A stretch of DNA of 64,000 nt, taken from the NCBI RefSeq assembly GCF_000576635.1, contig NZ_AVFL01000005.1, positions 124,001 through 188,000 on the forward strand, given 5' to 3'. Shown one piece after another: positions 48,295 through 57,396 of the stretch. This DNA comes from Skermanella stibiiresistens SB22 (lineage in GTDB: Bacteria > Pseudomonadota > Alphaproteobacteria > Azospirillales > Azospirillaceae). The notes under the pieces were generated by a model. It did no database searches, had not been told where the DNA came from, and saw only the letters and a list, made by a program, of their open reading frames with translations. Made by a program: the position numbers and the translations under genes. The number at the start of each line of letters is the position of its first letter. The stretch's first letter is position 1.

Positions 48295-49077
48295 ATGGAG
48301 ACGCTCGACCATATCGTCGTGAACACGCTGACCGGGATGGATGACGCGGCGGCGCTGTTCGAGGGCCTTGGCTTCACCCTGACGCCACGGGGGCATCACT
48401 CGCTCGGGTCCGTCAATCACCTGATGATGACGCCCGGCGCCTATCTGGAACTGGTGGGCGTCCCGCCCACCGGCCTCCAGCGGGCCGATGTCCTCGACAG
48501 CCCACTTGGTCTCAACGGCTTGGTGCTGAGGAGCGGCGACGCGGACGAGACCTTCGACACCCTCGCGCGCCGTGGATTGTCCCCCTCGGCACCAGTGTCG
48601 TTCTCCCGTCCGGTCACCGTCGATGGCCGGCGATCGGAGGCGCGCTTCCGCACCGTCCGGGTGCCGGCCGGGCTGTTCCCGGCGGGGCGGGTCTACTTCT
48701 GCCAGCACCTGACGCCGGACTTGGTTTGGCGCGAGGAGTGGATGGACCATCCGAACGGCTTCGACGGCTTCGGCGTCCTGACCGTCACCAGCCCCGACCC
48801 CGCCGCCCAAGTCGCCCGCTACGAGGGCCTGTGCGGCGGGACGGCCGCCGCGAGCGGAAGCGGCTGGCGCCTGGGGACGGACGGCTGTGAAATCGATCTC
48901 GTGCCGGGCGGTGGCGACGCCTTCGCCAAGATCGGCGTGACCTTCCGCGATCTGGATGCCCTCCGTAGCCGGGCTCTGGCGCTGGATGGGGTGGAGTGGC
49001 GGGACGAGACCCCCGATCGGGCCAGCCTGTGGATCCCCTCGCTGCGCCTTCACCTGGAGTGCGGGAGACGTCCATGA
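48295..49077 (+). CDS. VOC family protein (glyoxalase-3-like)
   Basis: A 260-residue vicinal-oxygen-chelate protein with two beta-alpha-beta-beta-beta modules, beginning METLDHIVVNTLTGMDDAAALFEGLGF, a typical first module. His6 and the later Glu (GAYLELVG near residue 55) are candidate metal ligands. Members include glyoxalases, isomerases and extradiol dioxygenase-like enzymes, so the activity is open. It is followed by the CoA synthetase gene with a 4-base overlap (ATGA). Confidence 0.8.
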   Translation: METLDHIVVNTLTGMDDAAALFEGLGFTLTPRGHHSLGSVNHLMMTPGAYLELVGVPPTGLQRADVLDSPLGLNGLVLRSGDADETFDTLARRGLSPSAPVSFSRPVTVDGRRSEARFRTVRVPAGLFPAGRVYFCQHLTPDLVWREEWMDHPNGFDGFGVLTVTSPDPAAQVARYEGLCGGTAAASGSGWRLGTDGCEIDLVPGGGDAFAKIGVTFRDLDALRSRALALDGVEWRDETPDRASLWIPSLRLHLECGRRP

Positions 49078-50573
49078 GTTCCGCCGACAATCTGGGCATG
49101 ATCATCGATCCCACGATGGATCCGGCCAAGCCGCTGCTGATCGGCTATGGTTTCGATGGCAGCGAGACGATCCTGACCGCGGGCGACTTGGACCGGATGG
49201 CGGCGGCGGTCGCGCGCGGCTTGCGCCGGTGCGGGCTGCGGCGGGGCGACCGGATCGGCATCCTGGCGGCCAACTCCCCCGCGTATTTCACGGTGTTCCT
49301 GGGTGCGATGCGGGCCGGCATCGTCCCGGTGCCGATCAACCACAAGTTCCCGCCGGCGACCATCGCGTTCATCCTGGGCGACAGCCAAATCCAGCTGTTG
49401 TTCTGTGACGGCGAGCGCGCGCGGGAGCTTCCGCCCGAGGCGGGCGGCATCCCGGCCGTCGCGCTGGATGGGATTGGCCTGGATGCGCTGCTGGATTTCG
49501 GCTCCTTCGACGCGGTCAGCCCTGATCCCGACGAAGCGGCCATGATCCTCTACACGTCGGGATCGACGGGACGGCCCAAGGGCGTTCTGCTGTCCCACGC
49601 TGCGCACCGCTGGGTCGCCGAAACGCGGGTCGGCGAGTACAATCTCCGCGACGAGCGCGTGCTGATCGCGGCGCCGCTCTATCACATGAACGCACTGGCC
49701 CTGTCGCTGCTGGTCTGCGCCAGTGGCTCGACGGCGGTGCTGCTGCCCCAGTTCCAGGCGAGGCATTACATCGCCGCCATCCAGCGTTACCGCTGCGGCT
49801 GGTTGACGGCGGTGCCGCCGATGATCGCGATGATGCTTCGGGAGACCGACGCGCTGGCGGACGCCGACCTCTCCCATGTCGGGACGATCCGCATGGGATC
49901 GGCGCCGCTCAACGAAAAGCTCGTGGCGCAAACCCACCGTGTCCTGCCGAACGCCCGCGTCATCAACGCCTATGGCACGACCGAGGGCGGGCCGGTCGTC
50001 TTCGGGGAGCACCCCCAGGGCCTGCCGATCCCGGTCGGCGCGATCGGCTATCCGCATCCCGAGGTGCGGGTCCGGCTGGTTGGGCCGGGGGCTCCCAACC
50101 AGGGCGTCCTGCAGATCAGCAGCCCCGGGATGATGCTGGGCTACCTGAACCGCGCCGGCGCGAGCCCCATCACCGAGGACGGCTTCTACGACACGGGCGA
50201 CGTGTTCCACCGAGACGGCGACGGATTCCACAGCTTCGTCGGCCGGGTAGACGACATGTTCGTCTCGGGCGGCGAGAACATCTTCCCAAGCGAGGTCGAG
50301 GCGGTCCTTGAATCCCATGGCGATGTCCTGCAAGCCTGCGTCGTTCCGGTCGATGACGAGATCAAGGGAACCAAGCCTATGGCCTTGGTCGTTCCCAAGC
50401 AGGCGCGCCCGAACCTCGAACAGGAATTGAAGCGGTATGTCCTCGCCAACGCGCCGGCCTACCAGCATCCACGCAGGATCTGGATCGTGGACAGGCTGCC
50501 GTTGGCTGCCACCAACAAGATCGATCGCGCGGCCGTGCGCCGCATCGTCCAGGAACGGCTGGCCGAGACTTGA
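49074..50573 (+). CDS. AMP-dependent acyl-CoA synthetase
   Basis: A 499-residue adenylate-forming ligase. The P-loop-like YTSGSTGRPKGVLLSH is near residue 161, YGTTEGG near residue 300, TGDVFHRDGDGFHSFVGRVDDM near residue 375, and the catalytic Lys in PLAATNKIDR near the C-terminus. It activates a carboxylic acid to its CoA ester. It overlaps the VOC gene and is the last gene of the dehydrogenase-thioesterase-VOC-ligase unit. Whether its acid is the UbiD product cannot be told from sequence. Confidence 0.9.
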   Translation: MSSADNLGMIIDPTMDPAKPLLIGYGFDGSETILTAGDLDRMAAAVARGLRRCGLRRGDRIGILAANSPAYFTVFLGAMRAGIVPVPINHKFPPATIAFILGDSQIQLLFCDGERARELPPEAGGIPAVALDGIGLDALLDFGSFDAVSPDPDEAAMILYTSGSTGRPKGVLLSHAAHRWVAETRVGEYNLRDERVLIAAPLYHMNALALSLLVCASGSTAVLLPQFQARHYIAAIQRYRCGWLTAVPPMIAMMLRETDALADADLSHVGTIRMGSAPLNEKLVAQTHRVLPNARVINAYGTTEGGPVVFGEHPQGLPIPVGAIGYPHPEVRVRLVGPGAPNQGVLQISSPGMMLGYLNRAGASPITEDGFYDTGDVFHRDGDGFHSFVGRVDDMFVSGGENIFPSEVEAVLESHGDVLQACVVPVDDEIKGTKPMALVVPKQARPNLEQELKRYVLANAPAYQHPRRIWIVDRLPLAATNKIDRAAVRRIVQERLAET

Positions 50574-50662
50574 TTGGCATTTGGCCATTACACCGGGACA
50601 TTACACTGGTATGACTCGGCGATGATCGCGCCTTAGGTTTGGCCCAGGTTTGGAGTGTGGTG

Positions 50663-51790
50663 ATGACGGGATTTTCATCCTGTTCGACGTGCCCGCCGGT
50701 GATCCGGCTGCCCGAGGATCGGGACCGCGACTGGGCGCGGCAGGCGATCGGCGTCCTGCGCGGCGATGGACGGCGATCCGCCGACACCCATCTGGTCAAG
50801 CCGGTCTTCCCCGGCCTCGCCGGCATCTCGATCTACCTCAAGGATGAATCGACCCATCCGACCGGCAGCCTCAAGCATCGGCTGGCCCGATCGCTGTTCC
50901 TCTATGGCATCTGCAACGGCAAGATCAGGAAGGGGACGACCCTGGTCGAGGCGTCGTCCGGTTCGACCGCCGTCAGCGAGGCGTATTTCGCGCATCTGCT
51001 GGACCTGCCCTTCATCGCGGTGATGACCCGGTCGATCAGCCGGCAGAAGGTCGAGGCGATCGAACGGTTTGGCGGGCGCTGCCACTTCGTCGACAACCCC
51101 GGCGAGGTCTATGGCGTCGCGGCCGGGATCGCGGCTGAGACCGGCGGTCACTACCTCGATCAGTTCACCAACGCGGAACGGGCGACCGACTGGCGCGGCA
51201 ACAACAACATCGCCGAGTCCATCTTTGACCAGATGCGCGACGAACGGCATCCGGAGCCAACCTGGGTCGTGATGGGAGCGGGCACGGGCGGCACCTCGGC
51301 GACCATCGGGCGCTATATCCGCTACCGCAACCTGCCCACCCGGCTCTGCGTGGTCGATGTCGAGCATTCCGCCTTCTACGAGGCCTATCGGAACGGCGAC
51401 CCGAACGTCGTGTGCGAGCGGCCGTCGCGCATCGAGGGCGTCGGGCGTCCCCGTGTCGAACCGTCCTTCATCCCCGGCGTCATCGACCACATGATCAAGA
51501 TCCCCGACGCCGCCTCGATCGCGGCCATGCACGTGCTGTCGGACCGGCTGTCCCGCCGGATCGGTGGCTCGACCGGCACCAACTTCTTCGGCCTGTGCTG
51601 GATCGCCAGCTGCATGATCGCGGCGGGCGAGGAGGGATCGCTGGTGTCGCTGATCTGCGACAGCGGCGACCGCTATACCTCGACCTATTACGATCCGGCC
51701 TGGCTGGAGCGGAACGACATCGACGTGGAGCCCTGGCGCAGGATGCTGGAAACCTTCCTGGACACCGGCGCCTGGTCGCCGATTGCCTGA
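50663..51790 (+). CDS. PLP-dependent cysteine synthase family protein (possible cysteine desulfhydrase)
   Basis: A fold-type II PLP enzyme of 375 residues. The Schiff-base Lys is in [12 protein letters not shown] near residue 62, the substrate-binding [13 protein letters not shown] near residue 96, and the PLP-phosphate loop in [16 protein letters not shown] near residue 205. It groups with the Cds1-like subfamily found outside cysteine biosynthesis operons, so it may degrade rather than make cysteine. The ATG at 50663 has GGAGTG at a normal distance. It converges on aguA with a 1-base gap between the two stop codons. Confidence 0.85.
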   Translation: MTGFSSCSTCPPVIRLPEDRDRDWARQAIGVLRGDGRRSADTHLVKPVFPGLAGISIYLKDESTHPTGSLKHRLARSLFLYGICNGKIRKGTTLVEASSGSTAVSEAYFAHLLDLPFIAVMTRSISRQKVEAIERFGGRCHFVDNPGEVYGVAAGIAAETGGHYLDQFTNAERATDWRGNNNIAESIFDQMRDERHPEPTWVVMGAGTGGTSATIGRYIRYRNLPTRLCVVDVEHSAFYEAYRNGDPNVVCERPSRIEGVGRPRVEPSFIPGVIDHMIKIPDAASIAAMHVLSDRLSRRIGGSTGTNFFGLCWIASCMIAAGEEGSLVSLICDSGDRYTSTYYDPAWLERNDIDVEPWRRMLETFLDTGAWSPIA

Positions 51791-51791
51791 C

Positions 51792-52805
51792 TCAACCCGT
51801 CGGCTGCTGCTGGGTGATGCAGTGGATGCCGCCGCCGCCTTTGACGATGTCCAACGCCAGCACCTGGAGCACCTCGCGGTCGGGGAACACCTTGCGCAGG
51901 GTGCGGAAGGCCTCGTCGTCGGCGGCGTCCTCGTAGGCCGGCATCACGATGCCGCCGTTGGCGATGTAGAAATTGGTGTAGGACAGGGTCAAGCGGACGC
52001 CGTTGTGGTCGCGCCGCTCGGGCTGGCGGAGCGGGATCACCTCCAGCTCGCGGCCCTGGGCGTCGCGGGCGGACTTCAGTCGGTCAAGGTTGTCCTGGAA
52101 GATCTTGAAGTTGGCGTCGCCGGTGTCGTCGGTGGTCAGCGCCAGCACAACGCCGGGCCGGGCGAAGCAGGCGATCTCGTCGATGTGCCCATCGGTCTCG
52201 TCCAGCTCGTAGCCTTGGCCGAGCCAGATGACCTGACGGACGCCGAGGTATTCCTTCAGGTATTCCTCGATCTCGGCCTTGCCCAGGTTGGGGTTCCGGT
52301 TGGGATTGAGCAGGCATTCCTCGGTCGTGATCAGGGTGCCCTCCCCGTCCACGTGGAACGAGCCGCCCTCCAGGATCAGGGGCGCCTGATAGCGGGGCAG
52401 GCCCAGGTGCTCGAGCATGCGCTTGGCGAGGTCGGCGTCGACCTGATGGTCTGGGTAGTTGTTGCCCCAGGCGTTGAAGCCCCAATCGACACCCGCCACC
52501 TGTCCGGGTCCGCCGACGACGAAGGTCGGCCCGGTGTCGCGCACCCAGCTGTCGCTGATCGGCATCGGAAGCACCTCGATCCCCGGCCCGCAGGCCAGCG
52601 AGACCTCCGCGACATCGGCTTGGTTGCACACCATGGCGACCGGTTCGAACTGGGCGATCGTCTGGGCCACCTCGGCATAGGCGGCGCAGGCGGCGTCGAT
52701 GCCGCCGGTGAAGGTCTCGGGGCGGCAGGGCCACGCCATCCAGCAACGGCTGTGGCGCTCCCATTCCGCCGGCATGCGGAACCCGTCAGCGGCTGGAGTG
52801 GACAT
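51792..52805 (-). CDS. aguA: Agmatine deiminase
   Basis: Hydrolyses agmatine to N-carbamoylputrescine and ammonia, feeding putrescine synthesis or arginine-derived polyamine catabolism. The 337-residue product has the pentein-fold landmarks: PAEWERHSRCWMAWP at the N-terminus, SDSWVRDTGPTF near residue 84, TDGHIDEIACF near residue 207, and the catalytic Cys in GGGGIHCITQQQP at the C-terminus. It sits downstream of a PotFGHI-type importer, which fits. The partner amidohydrolase AguB is not in this window. Confidence 0.95.
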   Translation of the reverse strand: MSTPAADGFRMPAEWERHSRCWMAWPCRPETFTGGIDAACAAYAEVAQTIAQFEPVAMVCNQADVAEVSLACGPGIEVLPMPISDSWVRDTGPTFVVGGPGQVAGVDWGFNAWGNNYPDHQVDADLAKRMLEHLGLPRYQAPLILEGGSFHVDGEGTLITTEECLLNPNRNPNLGKAEIEEYLKEYLGVRQVIWLGQGYELDETDGHIDEIACFARPGVVLALTTDDTGDANFKIFQDNLDRLKSARDAQGRELEVIPLRQPERRDHNGVRLTLSYTNFYIANGGIVMPAYEDAADDEAFRTLRKVFPDREVLQVLALDIVKGGGGIHCITQQQPTG

Positions 52806-52830
52806 GGTCTGGTAACCCCTTCAATGAATA

Positions 52831-52857
52831 CGCCCCGGTGACATAACCACCGGGGCG
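52831..52857. terminator. Hairpin just upstream of aguA
   Basis: CGCCCCGGTG at 52831-52840 pairs perfectly with CACCGGGGCG at 52848-52857 around ACATAAC. No T-run follows in either direction, so it could be a weak terminator of the pot operon or a 5'-leader structure of aguA. Confidence 0.4.
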
Positions 52858-52960
52858 CTATCTTGGCAACCTCTCGGAACGGGAGCGAACCCGGCCGCGA
52901 TAATCGGGAAATGTTTCTTTGAATAACGAAAGGCGGAAAAAGAAGGGCGGCCGAAGCGCT

Positions 52961-53098
52961 CTAATCGCGGCGCTTGGTCGGAGCGGGCTGGGCCGGGAAC
53001 CACTCGGACGTGGTCGCGGGATGATGGAAGCGGGTCTGGGCGGCGGGGCCGAGACGGAGCAGGCCAAGGAACACCAGGAAATTCACGATAAGCCTCAT
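52961..53098 (-). CDS. Possible 45-residue small exported or membrane-associated protein
   Basis: This frame begins MRLIVNFLVFLGLLRLG, a short basic-plus-hydrophobic N-terminus like a signal or membrane segment, followed by a polar tail ending TKRRD. It uses a normal ATG and codons like its neighbours, but the ribosome site is weak. It lies in the pot-aguA gap on the same strand as both. Without comparison to other genomes it remains a candidate only. Confidence 0.4.
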   Translation of the reverse strand: MRLIVNFLVFLGLLRLGPAAQTRFHHPATTSEWFPAQPAPTKRRD

Positions 53099-53230
53099 CA
53101 GCTGTTTCTACTGAGGAGGAAGATATTCAAACGCCGATCGAAAGACAACCCCCTCCGCCACTCCGCCGGGGCCGCCATGCGCGCCGCGCATGAAGACGAA
53201 CCCCGGCTTCGCGAAGAAAAGCGGAAAAAC

Positions 53231-54070
53231 TCAGCCGTTCGACGAGGCGGCCATTTGCTCGTCGATCCGCCTGATCCTTTCCTGCCGCGCCATCATGACT
53301 CCGGCGACGATGATGCCGGTGGTCACGAGTGCCACGATGATCGTCGCCAACGCGTTGATTTCCGGCGTCACGCCCAGCCGCACGCTGGAGAAGATCACCA
53401 TCGGCAGCGTCGTGGAGGCGGGCCCCGACACGAAGCTGGCGATTACCAGGTCGTCCAGCGACAGCGTGAAGGCCAGCAGCCAGCCGGAGACGATCGCGGG
53501 CGAGATGATCGGCAGTGTGATGACGAAGAAGATCTTGGCCGGGCGGGCACCGAGGTCCATCGCCGCCTCCTCGATCGATTCATCCAGGCTGACCAGCCTG
53601 GACTGCACGATGACCGCGACGAAGGCCATGGTGAAGGTGACGTGGGCGATCGTGATGGTGGTGATGCCGCGTCCCTCCGGCCAGCCGATCAGCTGTTCCA
53701 GCGAGACGAACAGCAACAGCAGCGACAGGCCGGTGATCACCTCGGGCATGACCAGCGGAGCGGTGATCATGCCGCCGAACAGCACGCGCCCGCGGAACCG
53801 GCCGAAGCGGGCCATCGCCATGCCGGCCAAGGTGCCAAGCGCCACCGAGAAGGTGGCGCTGATCGCCGCGATGCGCAGTGACAGCCAAGCCGCCGACAGC
53901 ATCTGCTGGTTATGCAGCAATCCCACATACCACTTGGTCGACCAGCCGCCCCAGACGGTGACCAGACGGCTCTCGTTGAAGGAATAGATGATCAGCAGGA
54001 TGATCGGCACGTAGAGGAAGGCGTAGCCGAACGCCATCACGCCAAGGACGAAGCTGGAGCGCCGCATCAT
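53231..54070 (-). CDS. potI: Spermidine/putrescine ABC transporter permease (PotI type)
   Basis: A 279-residue inner-membrane permease with about six transmembrane segments. The EAA-loop region is near residues 165-190 (EEAAMDLGARPAKIFFVITLPIISPAI). It pairs with the PotH-type permease, whose stop overlaps this start by 4 bases. Together with PotG and PotF it imports putrescine or a related polyamine. The C-terminal tail is cytoplasmic and charged. Confidence 0.92.
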   Translation of the reverse strand: MMRRSSFVLGVMAFGYAFLYVPIILLIIYSFNESRLVTVWGGWSTKWYVGLLHNQQMLSAAWLSLRIAAISATFSVALGTLAGMAMARFGRFRGRVLFGGMITAPLVMPEVITGLSLLLLFVSLEQLIGWPEGRGITTITIAHVTFTMAFVAVIVQSRLVSLDESIEEAAMDLGARPAKIFFVITLPIISPAIVSGWLLAFTLSLDDLVIASFVSGPASTTLPMVIFSSVRLGVTPEINALATIIVALVTTGIIVAGVMMARQERIRRIDEQMAASSNG

Positions 54071-55053
54071 TGTTTCGCCGCCTCCTGTTGTTTGCCTTGG
54101 TAATACTGGAACAGCATGATCGGGACGACCAGGAACAGCAGCAGCGCTATCGCCACGGCCGAGGCGACCGGCCAGTCACGGTTGGCGAAGAACTCGTTCC
54201 ACAGCACGGCGCCGATCATCAGCGTGTTAGGTCCGCCCAGCAGCGATGGGATGACGAACTCCCCGACCGCCGGGATGAAGACCAGCAGGGAGCCGGCGAC
54301 GATGCCGGGCACCGACAGCGGCAGCGTCACGCGCAGGAAGGCGCCAAACGGCTTGGCCCCGAGATCGGCCGCCGCCTCCAGCAACGTGTCGTCCAGCTTC
54401 TCCAGGGTCGCGTAGAGCGGCAGGATCATGAAGGGCAGGTAGGAATAGACGATCCCGATATAGATCGAGACATCGGTGTAGAGGATCTGGAGCGGGGTAT
54501 CGATCACCCCCAGCCACAACAACAGATTGTTGAGCAATCCCTCCTGCTTCAGGATGCCGATCCAGGCGTAGACCCGGATCAGGAACGAGGTCCAGAACGG
54601 CAGGATGATCAGCATCAGCAACGGTCCCCGCCATGAGGTGGGGGACTTGGCGATGCCGTAGGCCATGGGATAGCCCAGCAGCAGGCACAGCACCGTCGAG
54701 ACGAAGGCTATCTTCAGCGAATTGAGATAGGCCACCGCGTAGAGGCTGTCGGTCAGCAGGAAGATGTAGCTGCCGAAATTCAGCTTGATGGTGAGGAAGG
54801 CCTCCTCGGTCCATTCCAGCAATGCGGTATAGGGCGGAATGGCGATGGCGGCTTCGGAGAAGCTGATCTTCAGGACGATCGCGAAGGGGATCAGGAAGAA
54901 CAGCAGCAGCCAGACATAGGGGACCAGGATGACCAAGCCACGCCCCGTCAGCCCCAGCCGGCGCAGCAGGCCGATGGTCAGGCGGACCGGAAGCGGGCGG
55001 CCGGCGCCGGATCCGGGGGCCTGGATCTCCTTGCCGATCGGTGTGGCGGTCAT
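54067..55053 (-). CDS. potH: Spermidine/putrescine ABC transporter permease (PotH type)
   Basis: A 328-residue inner-membrane permease with six or more hydrophobic segments and an EAA-loop stretch LLEAAADLGAKPFGAFLRVTLPLSVPGI near residue 225. The ATG at 55053 overlaps the ATPase stop (ATGA); a start at 55086 would lie inside the ATPase gene. It forms the transmembrane channel with PotI. Confidence 0.92.
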   Translation of the reverse strand: MTATPIGKEIQAPGSGAGRPLPVRLTIGLLRRLGLTGRGLVILVPYVWLLLFFLIPFAIVLKISFSEAAIAIPPYTALLEWTEEAFLTIKLNFGSYIFLLTDSLYAVAYLNSLKIAFVSTVLCLLLGYPMAYGIAKSPTSWRGPLLMLIILPFWTSFLIRVYAWIGILKQEGLLNNLLLWLGVIDTPLQILYTDVSIYIGIVYSYLPFMILPLYATLEKLDDTLLEAAADLGAKPFGAFLRVTLPLSVPGIVAGSLLVFIPAVGEFVIPSLLGGPNTLMIGAVLWNEFFANRDWPVASAVAIALLLFLVVPIMLFQYYQGKQQEAAKQ

Positions 55054-56195
55054 TGGGTCAACACCACGCCGGCGAACGGATGCCAAGTGACGTACACGCG
55101 GTCCTCCCAGGTGATCGGCATCTCGGTCAGCCGGCTGAAGTTCGGCTGGGTGACGCGGACCATCTTACCGGAGTCCAGTTCGATCAGGTAGATCGACAGG
55201 TTGCCGAGATACGCGATCTCCCGCACGGTGCCCTGGCTCAGGTTGCGGCCGGTCGCCGTCGCCGGGGGCTCCTTGGACAGCGCCATCTTCTCCGGCCGGA
55301 CGGCGACCGACACGGGCGTGCCGAGCGGCACCGGGACGCCGTGGTTGATGTAGAGGTCGCAGCCGGCCTCCTCCGACTGGATCAGCACGTGGTCGGGTTC
55401 GTCCTCCAGGATGCGTCCGGCGAACATGTTGACCGAGCCGACGAACTCGGCGACGAACTTGGTGGCGGGATATTCGTAGACCTCGGCCGGCGTGCCGACC
55501 TGGGTGATCCAGCCATTGTTCATCACGGCGATCCGCGACGACATGGTCATGGCCTCCTCCTGGTCGTGGGTGACGATCACGAAGGTGATGCCGACCTGCT
55601 CCTGGATGTTGACCAGTTCGAACTGGGTCCGCTCGCGCAGGCGGCGGTCCAGGGCTCCAAGCGGTTCGTCCAGAAGCAGCAGCTTGGGCCGCTTGACGAG
55701 GCTGCGCGCCAAGGCCACGCGCTGCCGCTGGCCGCCGGAAAGCTGGTGCGGCCTGCGTTTGGCGAACCCGCCGAGCTGGACCAGTTCCAGCACCTCCGCG
55801 ACCCTCCGCTTGATCTCGTCGCGCGCCACGCGGTCCTGCTTGAGACCGAAGGCGATGTTCTGCTCGACCGACATGTGCGGGAACAGGGCGTAACTCTGGA
55901 ACATCATGTTGACCGGACGGTCGTACGGCGGAATGTTCGACATGTCGACGCCGTCGATGAAGATCTTTCCCGAGGTCGGCATCTCGAAGCCGGCCAGCAT
56001 GCGCAGCAGCGTGGTCTTGCCGCTGCCCGACCCCCCCAGCAGCGAGAACAGCTCCCCCCGGTAGATCGACAGGGAGACATCGTCGACCGCCGTGAAGTCG
56101 CCGAACTTCTTGGTGACCTTCTCGATCCTCACATAGGGCTGTTCCTTGGGGTCCTGCCAAGGTTGCAGCGTAATCTTGCGGTTTGGCTGGGCCAT
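55050..56195 (-). CDS. potG: Polyamine ABC transporter ATP-binding protein (PotG/PotA type)
   Basis: A 381-residue ATPase: Walker A GGSGSGKTT, signature LSGGQRQR, Walker B LLLLDEPLGALD, then a C-terminal TOBE regulatory domain (about residues 290-375) typical of polyamine and iron importers. The ATG at 56195 has GGGGGAA nine bases upstream; a start at 56231 is possible. It follows potF by about 100 bases containing a stem-loop. Confidence 0.93.
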   Translation of the reverse strand: MAQPNRKITLQPWQDPKEQPYVRIEKVTKKFGDFTAVDDVSLSIYRGELFSLLGGSGSGKTTLLRMLAGFEMPTSGKIFIDGVDMSNIPPYDRPVNMMFQSYALFPHMSVEQNIAFGLKQDRVARDEIKRRVAEVLELVQLGGFAKRRPHQLSGGQRQRVALARSLVKRPKLLLLDEPLGALDRRLRERTQFELVNIQEQVGITFVIVTHDQEEAMTMSSRIAVMNNGWITQVGTPAEVYEYPATKFVAEFVGSVNMFAGRILEDEPDHVLIQSEEAGCDLYINHGVPVPLGTPVSVAVRPEKMALSKEPPATATGRNLSQGTVREIAYLGNLSIYLIELDSGKMVRVTQPNFSRLTEMPITWEDRVYVTWHPFAGVVLTQ

Positions 56196-56235
56196 ATCCG
56201 GTGTTCCCCCTGCGATCACGGCTTCCGGCAAAGAG

Positions 56236-56267
56236 AGGCCCCGGCGGTCCGCGACCGGCCGGGGCCT
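56236..56267 (-). terminator. Stem-loop between potF and potG
   Basis: AGGCCCCGGC and GCCGGGGCCT form a 10-bp perfect stem around a 12-base loop. On the minus strand it is followed by a CTCTTT-containing stretch. It probably attenuates read-through so that the binding protein exceeds the membrane components, or it protects the potF mRNA. Confidence 0.55.
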
Positions 56268-56295
56268 TGGTGGTTCGTGTCGCGATCCCTAAGGC

Positions 56296-57396
56296 TTACT
56301 GGCCGGTCTTGACCCGGGTCCAGGAGCGGGTCCGCAGCCGTTCCGCCGCCGGCGCCACGGCCGAGACGGTGAACATCTTCTGCTTGGCCTCCTCCGACGG
56401 GAAGACCGCCGGGTTGGACTTGACCGCCTCGTCGATGGCGTTCATCGACGCCGGGACGGCGTTGGCGTAGTTGGTGAAGTTGGTGATGCCGGCCATCACC
56501 TCCGGCTTCAGGACGTAGTCGATGAACTTGTGCGCGGCGTCGACATTGGGCGCGTCCGCCGTGACCGTCATCATGTCGAACCAGAGCTGCACGCCCTCCT
56601 TCGGCACGACGTAGTCGACCGTGACGCCGGCGTCGGCCTCGGCCGCGCGGGCCTGGGCCTGGATGACGTCGCCGGAATAGGCCAGCGCCACGCAGGCGTC
56701 GCCCGCCGCGAGGTTGTTGATGTTCTGTCCGGTCACGAAATTCTTCACATAGGGGCGGATCTTCATCAGCACCTCCTCGGCCTTCTTCAGGTCGTCCGCC
56801 TTGTCCGAGTTCGGATCAAGGCCGAGGTAGTGGAGCACGGTCGGGAAGGTGTCGGTCGCCGAATCGAGGATCGTGATGCCGCAGGGCGCCAGCTTCTGGG
56901 CGACCGCCGGATCGAAGATCAGCTTGAAGCTGTCGAGCGGCGCGTCGGGCATCAGGGCCTTGATCTTCTCGGCGTTGATGCCGATGCCGATGGTGCCCCA
57001 CTGGTAGATGACGCCGTACTGGTTGCCGGGGTCCGACCGCTCGACCTGCTTCATCAGGGTCGGATCGAGGTTCTTGAGGTTCGGAATCTTCGACTTGTCC
57101 AGCTTTTGGAGCGCCCCGGCCTTGATCAGCCGGCTCATGGTCGGCTCGGCGGTCGGCACCGTGATGTCGTATCCCGAGCGGCCGACCAGCAGCTTCTGCT
57201 CCAGGATCTCGAGGTTGTCGTAGATGTCGTAGTTGTACGACACACCGGTCTCGGCCTTGAAGTCCTCAAGGGTCGTCTCGCCGATGTAGTCGTTCCAGTT
57301 GTAGATGTTGACCGTTTGTGCCGATGCCAAACCTGGCGCCGCGATGGCGACGGCTGCGACGGCGCCGATCAGGCTGCTTACGATCCTCTGCTTCAT
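56296..57396 (-). CDS. potF: Polyamine-binding periplasmic protein (PotF type)
   Basis: A 366-residue exported binding protein with a signal peptide ending near GLASAQ. TVNIYNWNDYIGETTLEDFKAETG is the characteristic PotD/PotF N-terminus; YQWGTIGIGIN near residue 130 and WFDMMTVTADAPN near residue 265 line the polyamine pocket. It is first in the pot operon. Adjacent PuuA-, PuuB- and AguA-type genes favour putrescine or agmatine as ligand over spermidine. Confidence 0.93.
   Translation of the reverse strand: MKQRIVSSLIGAVAAVAIAAPGLASAQTVNIYNWNDYIGETTLEDFKAETGVSYNYDIYDNLEILEQKLLVGRSGYDITVPTAEPTMSRLIKAGALQKLDKSKIPNLKNLDPTLMKQVERSDPGNQYGVIYQWGTIGIGINAEKIKALMPDAPLDSFKLIFDPAVAQKLAPCGITILDSATDTFPTVLHYLGLDPNSDKADDLKKAEEVLMKIRPYVKNFVTGQNINNLAAGDACVALAYSGDVIQAQARAAEADAGVTVDYVVPKEGVQLWFDMMTVTADAPNVDAAHKFIDYVLKPEVMAGITNFTNYANAVPASMNAIDEAVKSNPAVFPSEEAKQKMFTVSAVAPAAERLRTRSWTRVKTGQ

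Larger units (their letters stand above)
52806..53230. other. 425-base region between aguA and potI, with a hairpin and a small open frame
   Basis: The region holds a perfect 10-bp hairpin (52831-52857) and a possible 45-residue gene (52961-53098, minus). The remainder shows nothing I can assign. It probably contains the aguA promoter, since the hairpin lies only 26 bases before the aguA start. Confidence 0.4.
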
